Shown: positions 1 through 9,204 of the stretch, one piece after another
How positions within the stretch are numbered: the stretch's first letter is position 1
How the letters are laid out: each line of letters begins with the position of its first letter
Source: an archaeon
Lineage (GTDB): Archaea; Thermoproteota; Nitrososphaeria; Nitrososphaerales; JACAEJ01
DNA: 64,000 bases
Assembly (NCBI GenBank): GCA_024256265.1
Contig: JACGUK010000003.1
Span: 85,261-149,260 of the forward strand
Reading direction: 5' to 3'
Translations under genes and position numbers: made by a program
The notes under the pieces: generated by a model
The model's database searches: none
What the model saw: only the letters and a program-made list of their open reading frames with translations
Told to the model about the DNA's origin: nothing

Positions 1-60
1 TGTACCATAGCCTAAGGCTACATCCTTGCCACAAAAGTTGCACTTCTTTTGGATGAACAT
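1..60 (-). CDS. rpl24e: Ribosomal protein L24e, partial (N-terminal 20 residues)
   Basis: The reverse strand from base 60 reads MFIQKKCNFCGKDVALGYGT and runs off the window edge. The CxxC motif followed by a Gly-rich turn is the first half of the L24e zinc ribbon, a large-subunit ribosomal protein. It lies 10 bases downstream of the S28e gene on the same strand; S28e-L24e is a common archaeal gene pair, which supports the call. The 3' end lies outside the window, so the second zinc-ligand pair cannot be checked. Confidence 0.85.
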   Translation of the reverse strand, partial: MFIQKKCNFCGKDVALGYGT

Positions 61-70
61 AAACTAACGC

Positions 71-286
71 CTATTTTATCTTTCTAGCTTCTCTTTCTGT
101 CTCTCTAAGCATTAATATGTCTCCTAATCTTATAGGACCTTTAACATTTCTAGTCAATATTCTCCCTTTGTCTTTCCCTTCCATTATCCTTACTCTGACT
201 TGTGTAATTTCTCCCGCCACTCCAGTCCTACCTACTATCTGCAAAACCTCTGCTGGTGTGAGTTGTTCCTCACTTGATTGACTCAT
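71..286 (-). CDS. rps28e: Ribosomal protein S28e
   Basis: This 71-residue protein is a small-subunit ribosomal protein with an OB-type fold. The family hallmarks are visible: [16 protein letters not shown] near residues 19-34, and the acidic-basic C-terminus [12 protein letters not shown]. The frame is open to a GTG at 295, but the ATG at 286 is preceded by a purine-rich AAGGTG six bases upstream and gives the usual family length, so it is preferred. It is followed closely by L24e, and L7Ae lies about 650 bases upstream on the same strand. In many archaea L7Ae-S28e-L24e are contiguous; here a flavoprotein gene on the other strand separates the first two. Confidence 0.93.
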   Translation of the reverse strand: MSQSSEEQLTPAEVLQIVGRTGVAGEITQVRVRIMEGKDKGRILTRNVKGPIRLGDILMLRETEREARKIK

Positions 287-381
287 AGAGAGCACCTTTA
301 AGATTCATGCAAAAATTGGGAAGATATAAGTATTCATGTTTTAAATAAATAGAAAAGACTATTTATCCTTAGTTATAAATT

Positions 382-933
382 ATGACTGTGAGCAAATCTG
401 AGAAATTAGATGTGAAGCTCGACTTAGCAACTAGATTGATGTACCCAAGACCCATGGTACTTATTACTTGCATTGATAGCTCAGGAAAGCCGAACATAAT
501 CCCAGTTGCATGGACTATGCCCATATCTTTCAATCCTCCTATGGTAGCCATAAGTATAGCTTTGACAAGGTATTCTCATAAGCTCATAAAAGAGACTCGT
601 GAGTTCGTGATAAACATACCTACAAAAGAGCTCGTAAAGCATATCGATTACTTAGGGAGTGTATCTGGTAAAGATGTAGACAAGTTCAAGGCATCTAACT
701 TAACAGCTCTGCCAGCAAAGAAGGTCAAGCCGCCTTTGATAGGAGAATGTGTGGCTCATATTGAATGTGAACTAGTCTCGAAGCTTGATACTGGCGATCA
801 TACGATATTCATTGGAAAAGTAGTTGCAGCTCAGGCAAACGAAGATGCTTTTAAAAATTATTATGATCTGGATAATGTGAAGATAGTTCTAAGGCATGAG
901 AAAAGATATCTTACCACAGGCGAGTATATTTAA
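382..933 (+). CDS. Flavin reductase-like FMN-binding protein
   Basis: This 183-residue protein matches the flavoredoxin / flavin reductase-like split-barrel family, which binds FMN and usually takes electrons from NAD(P)H or supplies them to a partner. The visible family features are the N-terminal MYPRPMVLITCIDSSGKPN strand pair, the SFNPPMVAISIA segment, and EFVINIPTKELVKHIDYLGSVSGKDVDKF in the middle. No signal peptide or membrane segment is seen. It is transcribed opposite to both neighbours, and its stop at 933 nearly touches the L7Ae stop at 935, so the two converge. The electron-transfer partner cannot be named from sequence. The fold call is firm; the substrate is unknown. Confidence 0.85.
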   Translation: MTVSKSEKLDVKLDLATRLMYPRPMVLITCIDSSGKPNIIPVAWTMPISFNPPMVAISIALTRYSHKLIKETREFVINIPTKELVKHIDYLGSVSGKDVDKFKASNLTALPAKKVKPPLIGECVAHIECELVSKLDTGDHTIFIGKVVAAQANEDAFKNYYDLDNVKIVLRHEKRYLTTGEYI

Positions 934-934
934 T

Positions 935-1354
935 TTAGGTCTTTTTAAGCTTAGAAGTAGCCTTGATAATTTGATCTAAGATGCTTGCCGCCTCTCCAGA
1001 CTCTACTATGCAGGCTGATGCAGCAGTCACATCGATACCAAGAGCTGAGCCGATTTGAGCCTTACTAGGTACGAATATGTATGGTACCTTCCTCTCTTCA
1101 CAAAGTATGGGCAGATGAGCCACTATCTCAGGAGGCTCTACATCTTCAGCAATTATTACAAGTTTGGCTATGCCTCTCTCAATAGCTTTCGTAGCTTCAT
1201 TTGTTCCCTTCTTCACTTTTCCAGTCTGTCTCGCTTGGCGTAAAGCCTCGTAAGCTGCATCAGACAACTCTTTAGGAGTATCGAACTTTACGAAGTAGGG
1301 CTTAGGGTCTTTACTATTTTTTATATTTTTCTCCGCATCCATTTTTCCTATCAT
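935..1354 (-). CDS. rpl7ae: Ribosomal protein L7Ae (K-turn binding)
   Basis: This protein binds kink-turn RNA in the ribosome and in archaeal C/D and H/ACA sRNPs, and is known in archaeal RNase P. The RNA-contact signature is visible as KKGTNEATKAIERG, followed by AKLVIIAEDVEPPEIVAHLP and a VPYIF segment. The core runs from PYFVKFDTPKEL to the C-terminus. The start is uncertain: the frame opens with GTG at 1369, with ATGs at 1354 and 1342. The family normally begins close to YFVKF, so one of the internal ATGs is likely. The N-terminal extension (DAEKNIKNSKDPK) is longer than usual. Gar1 is also encoded in this window, a possible sRNP partner. Confidence 0.93.
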   Translation of the reverse strand: MIGKMDAEKNIKNSKDPKPYFVKFDTPKELSDAAYEALRQARQTGKVKKGTNEATKAIERGIAKLVIIAEDVEPPEIVAHLPILCEERKVPYIFVPSKAQIGSALGIDVTAASACIVESGEAASILDQIIKATSKLKKT

Positions 1355-1468
1355 CTGCGGTTTGCGCACCTTTGATTTTTATGGGCTTACTTATAAGGTA
1401 AGCGCTAAAAATTTTTAAAACTTGATCGGAATAACCTACAAACTCTTATCCTATTTTCGTCAAATAGA

Positions 1469-2737
1469 TCAAACTTTCAAATTCTTGCAAATGAAAGGTA
1501 CAAGCATTTCATCCTCAGATAGCCCACCATGAGAGCCCTTCATTATGAACTCTTTCTCCAATCCTCTATGGCGATAAGCAAAGGAGTAATTTGCGTAAGG
1601 GAGCATTATTAAGTCCCCTACTCTATCACTTATTCTTTTCTTATAAGACCTGATACCAAAGAGACCTTCTTCGGTAGCTTCATTAGAGTTTAAAACAAGT
1701 AATTTGTCTCTAAGCCTTCTATTAATGTAATCTTTAACCTCATTTATCCTCCCAGGTTTAACGTATAGGAATGCTGCCCTTGAATCGCCAGTAGGTGGAA
1801 TCCATAATTTATCCATAAGTTCAGAATGATCTGAAGCAAAGATGGTATTCTCCTCAGATACTTCTGATTGACCATGGTCTGCCGTAATCATCAATAAAGT
1901 CTCTTTGGCTACTTCAGGTTTTAACTTATCTATGAATTCGTTCTTATAGGAGTAAAGGAAGCTACTAAGTTCCGCCAACGCCTCTTCAGAAAAAGGACCG
2001 TATATATGAGAAATAGCGTCTAATAAATCCCAATAAGCGCAGACATAACTCTCTTCATTAACTTTACTTTCTAGTAGCTTTCTTAGGATTACGAAAAGAT
2101 CTGAGGAGTTTATGTAATTAAAGATTTTAGCTCCACTACAAAGCATTCTAGATAGCGGGCTATCTTTATGCCTTGTAATAACATATGGTTTGATTCCTTC
2201 CTTGTTAAGGATTTCATAAGTGGTTTCAACTCCAAGAAATTCCTTTGGGTCAAGTCCCATTTCTAACAGTATTCCCCACCTATAATCGTAAGCAGGAGTG
2301 AAGTCGATCATGTTAGCAATCAATCCATACTCTTTTAGGTACATTGTATAGCCTATCATGCCATGCTCTTGAGGCGTTACTCCTGTATTAATAGTGGTTA
2401 GAGCAGTGGTTGTAGTTGATGGGAATGTTGAGGTAATAGGAACTATTGTGCTATTATTAGATAAAATTTTAAGGATAAAGTCCTTTATAGGAGGACTTAA
2501 AAAATTCTTGTAGCCCATAGAATCGACTACTAGAAGCACGACTTTATTTACACCATCAAGATAATCCTCGATGATTTTCTTTGGTATCGTCTCACGTCCT
2601 GATACACCTGCTTGGAAAATTGACAAAATCGTTGGAGGTATATTATATATGGAATATTTCTCGTAGAAAGGTGTAACGAAACCCTTCAATTTGCTCTTAT
2701 TCTTTATCTCTCTTTCAACTTCTTCAGCCAGAGACAA
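1469..2737 (-). CDS. Alkaline-phosphatase superfamily phosphodiesterase / nucleotide pyrophosphatase
   Basis: This 422-residue protein is of the type I phosphodiesterase / nucleotide pyrophosphatase family. Metal-site motifs are visible: VVLLVVDSMGYKNF near residue 65 (first Asp), the nucleophile region TSTFPSTTTTALTTINTG with GVTPQEHGMIGYTMYL after it, LLDAISHIYGP, and ITADHGQSEV (Asp-His pair), with a late GSHGGLSEDEMLVPF His motif. These are typical two-zinc hydrolases acting on phosphodiesters or sugar phosphates. There is no clear signal peptide. It lies 57 bases downstream of gltX on the same strand. The substrate cannot be deduced. Confidence 0.85.
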   Translation of the reverse strand: MSLAEEVEREIKNKSKLKGFVTPFYEKYSIYNIPPTILSIFQAGVSGRETIPKKIIEDYLDGVNKVVLLVVDSMGYKNFLSPPIKDFILKILSNNSTIVPITSTFPSTTTTALTTINTGVTPQEHGMIGYTMYLKEYGLIANMIDFTPAYDYRWGILLEMGLDPKEFLGVETTYEILNKEGIKPYVITRHKDSPLSRMLCSGAKIFNYINSSDLFVILRKLLESKVNEESYVCAYWDLLDAISHIYGPFSEEALAELSSFLYSYKNEFIDKLKPEVAKETLLMITADHGQSEVSEENTIFASDHSELMDKLWIPPTGDSRAAFLYVKPGRINEVKDYINRRLRDKLLVLNSNEATEEGLFGIRSYKKRISDRVGDLIMLPYANYSFAYRHRGLEKEFIMKGSHGGLSEDEMLVPFICKNLKV

Positions 2738-2794
2738 ATCTATTCACTAGTACTTTTGAGAATTTCATTATGCGCTTCTTTAAATTTATTATTA

Positions 2795-4549
2795 TCATCT
2801 CGATGTGAAGTAGATAACTATCTTATCATCAGACTTTGAATCTATACGCCCAAAGCCTATCCTCTCTAACTGCACTAAGGAGTTCAAAGGCTCATCTTCA
2901 AGGCTCTTCTCAGCTAAGCCTTCAATTCTTTCTCCTGTAAACATGACTAAGACTATTTTAACAATCTCTTTTGTAGGAAGCCAATGAATAATAGGCGCCT
3001 CAGCCATCTTTGCCTCATGAATTGAAAATCCCTTAAAGCTTGCCTTAAGATGATCATCCTCAAGCCTTACATCACTAATATTCATAAGCCCCATGAGCCT
3101 TATGATAGGTCTTGATAGTAATAGCTCCATATCTGATTTTGAAACAAAGACCTTTGCAATATTATTTGTTTGAGAAACTTTGATTTCTCTATTACCTCTT
3201 TCTCTATCGTCAGGATGCTTTGGTAAAATTGCCTTTACATCCTCTTTAACTCCATGAATTTGAAGCTCAATCTTATCCAATATAGCAAAGTACCTAGATG
3301 CAACCTTATCTATGATTTGCCTGTTATAAGAGTAAAGATTTTGCCAGCTTATAGTCACATCAACTGGTTTAATTCCAACATCATATATCAACTTACGAAT
3401 AGCATCTGGCTGAAGACCTCTTCGCCTTAGAGCCAAAAAAGTTGCAAGTCTAGGATCATCAAATCCTTCATACAATCCATCCCTTATACCCTGAATTATC
3501 TTAGATTTACTTAAGACAGCCCCTTCTATCTTTAGCCTTCCATAATGAATAGCAACTGGATAATCCCAATTCAAATGCTTATACATATAGACTTGCCTTA
3601 CAGTATTTGTTATATGCTCCTTTCCTCTTATTATATGAGTTATACCCATAAAGTGATCATCGACACCAGCTGCTAAGTTGTATAATGGCCAGACACGATA
3701 CTTCGATCCAACTCTTGGGTGTGGATGCTTTATTGTATCAACGATACGAAGAGCAGGCCATTCTCTTACAGCAGGGTTAGGATGATTGAGATATGTCTTC
3801 ACTCTGACTATGGCTTGCCCCTCTTTGTACTCTCCATCAAGCATATTCTTCCATCTAATCATCTGCTCTTCTACGGTTAAATCTCTGCATGGACAAGCTC
3901 TACTTGAAGCTATATAGCTACGGAAAGTGAATGGCTCACAGGTGCAAACATAAGCTCCATTCACTTTGATCAAATCTTCAACAACATTATAATATATATG
4001 AAGCCTATCGCTCTGAATGAACTCCTCATCCCATTTACATCCTAGCCAATTAAGATCATCTCTGATGAGATCATAAAATATCAAGGATGCCTTCTTTAGC
4101 CTTGGATCAGTGTCCTCGAACCTAAGGATGAACTTACCATTATATTCTCTAGCATAATCATGAGAGAGGATTATAGCACGGGCTGAGCCTAAATGAAGGA
4201 CGCAGTCTGGGTTTGGAGAGAATCTAGTGACAATTTTAGTGTATTTTTCAGCATTTGGGAGAGGAGGCAATTTCTTCTCCTCAGCTTTAACCTTAGGGGC
4301 TTCAATGATAGCATCTGGAAAATTCTCTTTAAGAATAGATATCTGCTCATCTAAGCTAAGTTGATTGACTTCGTCCACTATCTCTTTTACGAGAGGGTAT
4401 AATTCCTTTGCAAGATTTTTTAGATCTTGTCTTTCGCTTATCACTTTCCCCAAGACTGCGCCCAGTTCACACTTCCCATAATGCTTGTAAGCATTTAATA
4501 AAGCCTGCTTACGAATTATTAGTAAAACATCAGGCTGAATCTCTACCAA
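2795..4549 (-). CDS. gltX: Glutamyl-tRNA synthetase (archaeal type)
   Basis: This 584-residue class I aminoacyl-tRNA synthetase charges tRNA-Glu; many archaea use it for tRNA-Gln as well, before amidation. An N-terminal archaeal extension (about residues 1-105) precedes the Rossmann catalytic domain. The HIGH-class motif is HLGS at 119-122, and the KMSKS-class motif appears as VLSKSK in the middle. The Cys-rich stretch YVCTCEPFTFRSY...CPC resembles the inserted zinc region. The C-terminal beta-barrels follow the GluRS/GlnRS archaeal pattern. It is the end of the isoprenoid/ribosomal run on this strand, downstream of GGPP synthase, a common archaeal neighbourhood. No separate GlnRS is present here. 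Confidence 0.95.
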   Translation of the reverse strand: MVEIQPDVLLIIRKQALLNAYKHYGKCELGAVLGKVISERQDLKNLAKELYPLVKEIVDEVNQLSLDEQISILKENFPDAIIEAPKVKAEEKKLPPLPNAEKYTKIVTRFSPNPDCVLHLGSARAIILSHDYAREYNGKFILRFEDTDPRLKKASLIFYDLIRDDLNWLGCKWDEEFIQSDRLHIYYNVVEDLIKVNGAYVCTCEPFTFRSYIASSRACPCRDLTVEEQMIRWKNMLDGEYKEGQAIVRVKTYLNHPNPAVREWPALRIVDTIKHPHPRVGSKYRVWPLYNLAAGVDDHFMGITHIIRGKEHITNTVRQVYMYKHLNWDYPVAIHYGRLKIEGAVLSKSKIIQGIRDGLYEGFDDPRLATFLALRRRGLQPDAIRKLIYDVGIKPVDVTISWQNLYSYNRQIIDKVASRYFAILDKIELQIHGVKEDVKAILPKHPDDRERGNREIKVSQTNNIAKVFVSKSDMELLLSRPIIRLMGLMNISDVRLEDDHLKASFKGFSIHEAKMAEAPIIHWLPTKEIVKIVLVMFTGERIEGLAEKSLEDEPLNSLVQLERIGFGRIDSKSDDKIVIYFTSR

Positions 4550-4603
4550 TTGTACTCAATTTAATTAGAAATGCTCATGTTAAATAATTTCTCGTTTTGA
4601 TCT

Positions 4604-5614
4604 TTACAAATTTCGAGCTACTATGAAATTAGTTGATTCTGATAAACTTCTCTTTGCAGGAGAATCAGGGTATCTTTTAAGGATTGAAAGTGCTTTATTA
4701 GCATAGAATTGGGCTTCATTCCTTACCTCATTAGCTACTCTTGTTTTAGAGATAATGGCTAAAGCTTCATCCATCTCCTCTTTTGTTGCCTTTCTTTTCC
4801 CAAAGACCTTTTGAATCTTAATCCTATCCTCATCATTTGCAAGTTTTAAAGCTAAAGATAAGACATGGGTCTTCTTTCCTTCTCTCAAATCGCTCCCCAC
4901 AGGTTTTCCTGTTAATTTAGGGTCTCCTGTAATACCGAGCACATCATCCACTAATTGAAAGGCTATGCCAAGATACTTTCCAAAATTGGCCATAAATTCC
5001 TCATCCTCTTTTCCAGCACCTCCAATTATACTACCAACTCTGCAAGCAGTCTCAAAAAGAGTTGCAGTCTTACTCTGAATCATATCGAAGTAGGTTTCTT
5101 TTGAATAAAAGCGCTTGCCTGAAGCCATCCTTAGATCTTTAACTTGCCCTTCACAGACTTTAATGGAAGATTTAGCCACTAATTCCAATACCCTAGCAAT
5201 AATGCTCTCTTTCATATTCATCTCTTGCATCCCAGAAACTACAGATTCGAAAGCCTTGGCGAAAAGAACGTCACCAGCAACTATTGCAAAAGGTACACCA
5301 TATTTTGCATGAACTGTAGGAGCATTATGGCGCATTAGATCATGATCCATTATATCATCATGCACTAAAGTAAAGTTATGAATGAGTTCAAGAGCTGCAG
5401 CTGCTGGTATGGCTTTTTTTATATTTTTATCAAAAAGTTCAAAGGATTTTATGACAAGAAAAGGTCTTAATCGCTTACCTCCTGTTCTTATCAAATGTGA
5501 TGAAGCATCATATAAAACCTTGGGCTTGCCCTTCAATAATGAGTAGATGTAATCATTTACCCGTGATGCTGATGCTTCTAATTGTTCTATTAAGCTCATG
5601 ACCATTTCAGCCAT
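4604..5614 (-). CDS. idsA: Geranylgeranyl diphosphate synthase (short-chain prenyltransferase)
   Basis: This 336-residue trans-prenyltransferase condenses IPP with allylic diphosphates to make the C20 chain of archaeal ether lipids. The first aspartate-rich motif is VHDDIMDHD, with two DDxxD-type aspartates followed by RHNAPTVH. The second is QLVDDVLGITGD. A Phe lies five residues before the first motif (NFTLVHDD); in characterised archaeal GGPP synthases an aromatic at this place limits chain length to about C20. The start overlaps the end of fni by 19 bases, which indicates translational coupling. It closes a four-gene isoprenoid block (mevalonate kinase, isopentenyl phosphate kinase, isomerase, synthase). 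Confidence 0.93.
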   Translation of the reverse strand: MAEMVMSLIEQLEASASRVNDYIYSLLKGKPKVLYDASSHLIRTGGKRLRPFLVIKSFELFDKNIKKAIPAAAALELIHNFTLVHDDIMDHDLMRHNAPTVHAKYGVPFAIVAGDVLFAKAFESVVSGMQEMNMKESIIARVLELVAKSSIKVCEGQVKDLRMASGKRFYSKETYFDMIQSKTATLFETACRVGSIIGGAGKEDEEFMANFGKYLGIAFQLVDDVLGITGDPKLTGKPVGSDLREGKKTHVLSLALKLANDEDRIKIQKVFGKRKATKEEMDEALAIISKTRVANEVRNEAQFYANKALSILKRYPDSPAKRSLSESTNFIVARNL

Positions 5615-6657
5615 TCAGCCAATTCTCCTTTGATTACAAATCTTACTCTTCTCATAGCTTGTATATTAATACAACCAACTGCAAACATAGCTGTTTTAAG
5701 CTCATGAATGACCTTTTGAAGAAAAGAAACCAATGAATCTTTAGAGATCGCTGCATGCTTTAACAAAGGCAAAGCCATACCTGTCAAATTAGCTCCTAAA
5801 ACCAAGCTCTTTGCTATATCTAAACCCGTTCTTATGCCACCTGATGCAATTATGGGTATCTTTACAGCTCTCCTAGTTTCTATCAAGCTCACTGCTGTTG
5901 GTATGCCCCAATCCCAGAAGAGTTGACCAAGCTCAGACTTTTCTTTGTCACCTAAAGCCAATGCTCTATAATGCTCTACTGCAGACCAGCTAGTCCCTCC
6001 GGATCCTGAGATGTTTATGGCTGAAACTCCAGCTAGCTCTAGCTTTATGGCTACTTCTTTTGATATACCAAACCCTACCTCCTTGACTATTACAGGTATG
6101 CTCAAATAATTTATCAGCTCATGAATCTTGTTTATTACTCCTTCATACTGAGGCTCTCCACCGACTTGAATGGCTTCTTGCAAGGGGTTTAAATGAATAA
6201 CAAAAGCGTTTGCTCCTATCATATCTATGCATTTCTTTGCCTCTTCTTTTCCGAATCCTTTTAACAGTTGTGTAGCTCCTATGTTAGAAGCCAAGAAGAT
6301 GTTTGGAGCTCTCTTCCTTACTATCGAATAAGTTTCAGCCAAAGATGGAGAAGTGAGTCCTGCTCTTTGGCTACCAACGGCCATCCCTATATTAAGCTCT
6401 TCAGCAGCTAAAGCCAAGTTCTCGTTTATTCTTAAAGATTCAGGAGAACCTCCTATCATGGCATCTATGAGTATTGGTGCTGAAAACTTATGATTTAGGA
6501 ATACAGTTGATGTATCTATAGAAGATAAATTTAATTCTGGAAGGGCGTTATGAATTAAATGAATACACTCAAAAAGAGTAGATTTTTTCGCTTCTACTTG
6601 CTTTTCTAAACAGATGTTTATATGATCTAATTTTCTTTTGATTAAATCTTCACTCAT
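5596..6657 (-). CDS. fni: Type 2 isopentenyl-diphosphate delta-isomerase (FMN-dependent)
   Basis: This 353-residue enzyme interconverts IPP and DMAPP using reduced FMN. Family motifs in order: RKLDHINICLE at the N-terminus, the APILIDAMIGG strand, GMAVGSQRAGL, SNIGATQLL, FVIHLNPLQEAIQ, VIVKEVGFGISKEVA, the phosphate-binding INISGSGGTSWSAVE, and IIASGGIRTGLDIAKSLVLGAN. It is a TIM barrel of normal length. The gene overlaps isopentenyl phosphate kinase by four bases (start at 6657, kinase stop at 6654) and overlaps the GGPP synthase start, so all are probably co-translated. Isopentenyl phosphate kinase just upstream supplies its IPP substrate. Confidence 0.95.
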   Translation of the reverse strand: MSEDLIKRKLDHINICLEKQVEAKKSTLFECIHLIHNALPELNLSSIDTSTVFLNHKFSAPILIDAMIGGSPESLRINENLALAAEELNIGMAVGSQRAGLTSPSLAETYSIVRKRAPNIFLASNIGATQLLKGFGKEEAKKCIDMIGANAFVIHLNPLQEAIQVGGEPQYEGVINKIHELINYLSIPVIVKEVGFGISKEVAIKLELAGVSAINISGSGGTSWSAVEHYRALALGDKEKSELGQLFWDWGIPTAVSLIETRRAVKIPIIASGGIRTGLDIAKSLVLGANLTGMALPLLKHAAISKDSLVSFLQKVIHELKTAMFAVGCINIQAMRRVRFVIKGELAEWLKWS

Positions 6658-7421
6658 TCTCTTGACCCTCTTATCAATGTGCCCTTTAAAAGTTCGCCTT
6701 TTAATGCTTTAAAAATTCTCTCCGGCTTTGTGCCATTTATGAACATAACGTCTATGCCATTCTTTGCTATTCTCATAGCTTCTTTTAGCTTGAGCATCAT
6801 GCCTCCAGTAACATCCATATCTATGCTTTTGAGTTGAATCCTTGTTAAATCTTCTGTTTTCAGATCTCCTATGAGAGAATTTGGTTGACTCAAATCGATG
6901 AATATTCCATCTACATTTGAAAGAAAGATTACCCTTATAGGTCTTAGAACTTCTGATAGCATCCTTGTAATTTCGTCCCCTGATAGCACATAGAAGCCTC
7001 CTGATTTTAAGAGGACATCTCCATAAGTGATAGGGGTTAAGCCATAATTTATAAGAGATAAAAAGAGCATCCTTTTTGCTTTGACTGGCAATTCTATAAA
7101 GTTAGATGGTGGTAAGGGATAAGGATTTATCCCATGCTTGTCTAAGCAACTCAGAATCTTAAGGTTAAGCTCCAGCATAGATGCCTTAGTCTTTGATACT
7201 CCTTCAGCTGAAGCTCTTGATGGCTTAAGACTTAAGCCATACTTATCAGCAAAGTAGTGTCCAAAAGAACCACCACCATGCACTAAGATGAGAGGAATTT
7301 CTGATTTTGATAGAGCATTGCTAATCACATCTATTGCTTCTAAATTTATGGTAAGAGGCTTTTCCTTATACGTGATAAGAGAACCACCAAGCTTTACTAT
7401 TGCTAACTCTTTTCTCGCCAA
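6654..7421 (-). CDS. ipk: Isopentenyl phosphate kinase
   Basis: This 255-residue amino-acid-kinase-fold protein phosphorylates isopentenyl phosphate to IPP, the last step of the archaeal modified mevalonate pathway. The N-terminal KLGGSLITYKEKPL and LILVHGGGSFGHYFA are typical; the His at about residue 55 in GSFGH corresponds to the catalytic His that separates IPK from other family members. Later motifs include LSGDEITRMLS, IFLSNVDGIF and VTGGMMLKLKEA. It overlaps the 3' end of mevalonate kinase by 19 bases and fni by four bases. Its presence implies the phosphomevalonate-dehydratase/decarboxylase branch elsewhere in the genome; those genes are not in this window. Confidence 0.95.
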   Translation of the reverse strand: MARKELAIVKLGGSLITYKEKPLTINLEAIDVISNALSKSEIPLILVHGGGSFGHYFADKYGLSLKPSRASAEGVSKTKASMLELNLKILSCLDKHGINPYPLPPSNFIELPVKAKRMLFLSLINYGLTPITYGDVLLKSGGFYVLSGDEITRMLSEVLRPIRVIFLSNVDGIFIDLSQPNSLIGDLKTEDLTRIQLKSIDMDVTGGMMLKLKEAMRIAKNGIDVMFINGTKPERIFKALKGELLKGTLIRGSRE

Positions 7422-8365
7422 ACCTTTACACCTTCGAGAGGCAATTTGATGACAGATGTATCGATGCCTTTCCCCTTTAGCAACTCAGCTACAACTCTTG
7501 CTTCGCCAGATTCTGGTAAAGCTATAATGCAACCACCACCCCCTGCGCCAGTAAGCTTTGCTCCAATGCAACCAGCTTCAAGGGCTCTCTCCACAATATA
7601 ATCTAACTCTTTTGTTGACATTCCAAGCTTGCTCAAAACTACATGAAAGAAGTTCATTATAGAGCCTAAAGTGGTAAGGTCTTTATTTACTAATGCATAG
7701 GCTGCCATCTCTGTGAAGTAATTAGATGACGAAACTAAAGATGTAAAAAGATTAGGGTATAATTTCTTCATTCTTGAGAATTTTGAGACCATCTCAGACG
7801 TTCTGCGCTCAATCCCGCTATAGCTTACAAGAAACTCAATATCTCTATCCAACTCTATTTGTTTAGGCTTTTCTCCCATCTTGAATAGAATTACTCCACC
7901 ATAGACTGCAACGTTCACGTCTATGCCTGATGGCTTGCCATGAGTTATTCTTTCAGATACCATAGCAAGATTTACCATTTCTTCTAGTGATAATTCATGA
8001 TTAAGGGCTGATGATGTAGCTGCAACTGTTGCCACAGCGACTGCACTTGATGAGCCAAGACCTGAAGATATAGGCAGATCTGAATCTATTATCACTTTAA
8101 CCCCTTTTCTCTCTCCTATAAATTCTAAAGTAGCCTTTATGGCTTCTAAAGTAGGTTTGAGAGATGGAGGAACTTCTCCTTTTTTTGAAGAAAAAAAGCC
8201 AAAAGCCTTTGATACTATCTCGATGCCTTCAAAAGCTTCAGCCTCTACTAATGCCCCCTTATCAATAGCTGCAGCGAGTGCCAAAGAGCCGTGAACAACA
8301 AAATGTTCTCCAGTGATGATGATCTTGCCTGGAGCCTTAGCAAAAAACTTCAAAGATAACTTCAC
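7403..8365 (-). CDS. mvk: Mevalonate kinase
   Basis: This 320-residue GHMP kinase phosphorylates mevalonate. Motifs: APGKIIITGEHFVVHG near residues 11-26, the ATP-binding Gly/Ser loop SSGLGSSSAVAVA near 100-112, GKPSGIDVNVAVYGG (substrate site), and the C-terminal GAKLTGAGGGGCIIAL. The length is normal. It overlaps the MEMO-family gene by four bases (ATGA-type junction) and isopentenyl phosphate kinase by 19. It is distinct from the second GHMP kinase in this window (pantoate kinase at 34 kb), which lacks the long N-terminal GEHFVV motif. Confidence 0.96.
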   Translation of the reverse strand: MKLSLKFFAKAPGKIIITGEHFVVHGSLALAAAIDKGALVEAEAFEGIEIVSKAFGFFSSKKGEVPPSLKPTLEAIKATLEFIGERKGVKVIIDSDLPISSGLGSSSAVAVATVAATSSALNHELSLEEMVNLAMVSERITHGKPSGIDVNVAVYGGVILFKMGEKPKQIELDRDIEFLVSYSGIERRTSEMVSKFSRMKKLYPNLFTSLVSSSNYFTEMAAYALVNKDLTTLGSIMNFFHVVLSKLGMSTKELDYIVERALEAGCIGAKLTGAGGGGCIIALPESGEARVVAELLKGKGIDTSVIKLPLEGVKVWREKS

Positions 8366-9204
8366 TGGAATAGGATAGATGCATAGCCTACTACACTACT
8401 ATAGTCTCCAGTTATATCTCCACTAGTTGCATATTGAAGAAGCCTTCCCTTCGTTATGTTTAGCTCTTTAGCCGCTGTAATTATTGTTGCTATAGGTCCA
8501 TATCCACACATAGTTATATCTAAATTTTCAATAACATCATAAAGTCGAGGTATATCCATCTGTAATATTGCTTTAATGGCTTCTGAATCCTTTCTTGAAG
8601 CAACTCCTTGTGCCTCATAATGAGTAAAGTCTGAAGAGGCTATAAGCAAGAATTTTTTGTCTCTTACACAATCTGCTATAGCTTTGCCAACATCAACTGC
8701 TGTACTAATATCTTGAAGCATCATGCTTATTGGTAGTATCTTGAACTTATTACCATATATGTATTGAAGAAATGGAATCTGAACCTCGATAGAATGCTCT
8801 CTTCTATGAGCTGAATCATCAAAATCAACAATGCCAGATAATTCTACTAAGAGCTTTGCTGAATCGCCATCGACTTCAACCTTTCCTAAAGGCGTCTCCC
8901 ATACTCCTTCTCTAACAGTCGCTACACCACTACCAATACCATGATGGTTAGGTCCTGCTATCACCACTAATTCTATGCTCTTCAAATAGGAGCAAGCATA
9001 GTATCCATGGGCAGCAACAGGGCCTGAGTACATGTAGCCTGCATGTGGTGAAACAAGAGCAACTTTCTCACTAATAACTTCATTTGATGGTGGCTTCTTT
9101 CTTGGGCCTATTTTATGGAGGAAAGATTCTTCAATGCTTGCCTTTAGTTCATCAGAATCAAGTGGATAGAAGATGCCTGCTACAGCTGGGCGCCTTATCC
9201 TCAC
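8362..9204 (-). CDS. MEMO1 family protein
   Basis: This 280-residue protein belongs to the MEMO family, which has the fold of non-haem iron dioxygenases. Visible motifs: RRPAVAGIFYP at the N-terminus, VSPHAGYMYSGPVAAHGY (metal-ligand His), VIAGPNHHGIG, REHSIEVQIPFLQYI, LIASSDFTHYE, and the C-terminal TSGDITGDYSSVVGYAS. In archaea the family lies between rps2 and mevalonate kinase, exactly as here, with four-base overlaps on both sides. Its biochemical role in archaea is not settled. A radical SAM protein of the type often grouped with MEMO proteins is encoded far away at 57 kb. Confidence 0.93.
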   Translation of the reverse strand: MRIRRPAVAGIFYPLDSDELKASIEESFLHKIGPRKKPPSNEVISEKVALVSPHAGYMYSGPVAAHGYYACSYLKSIELVVIAGPNHHGIGSGVATVREGVWETPLGKVEVDGDSAKLLVELSGIVDFDDSAHRREHSIEVQIPFLQYIYGNKFKILPISMMLQDISTAVDVGKAIADCVRDKKFLLIASSDFTHYEAQGVASRKDSEAIKAILQMDIPRLYDVIENLDITMCGYGPIATIITAAKELNITKGRLLQYATSGDITGDYSSVVGYASILFQ

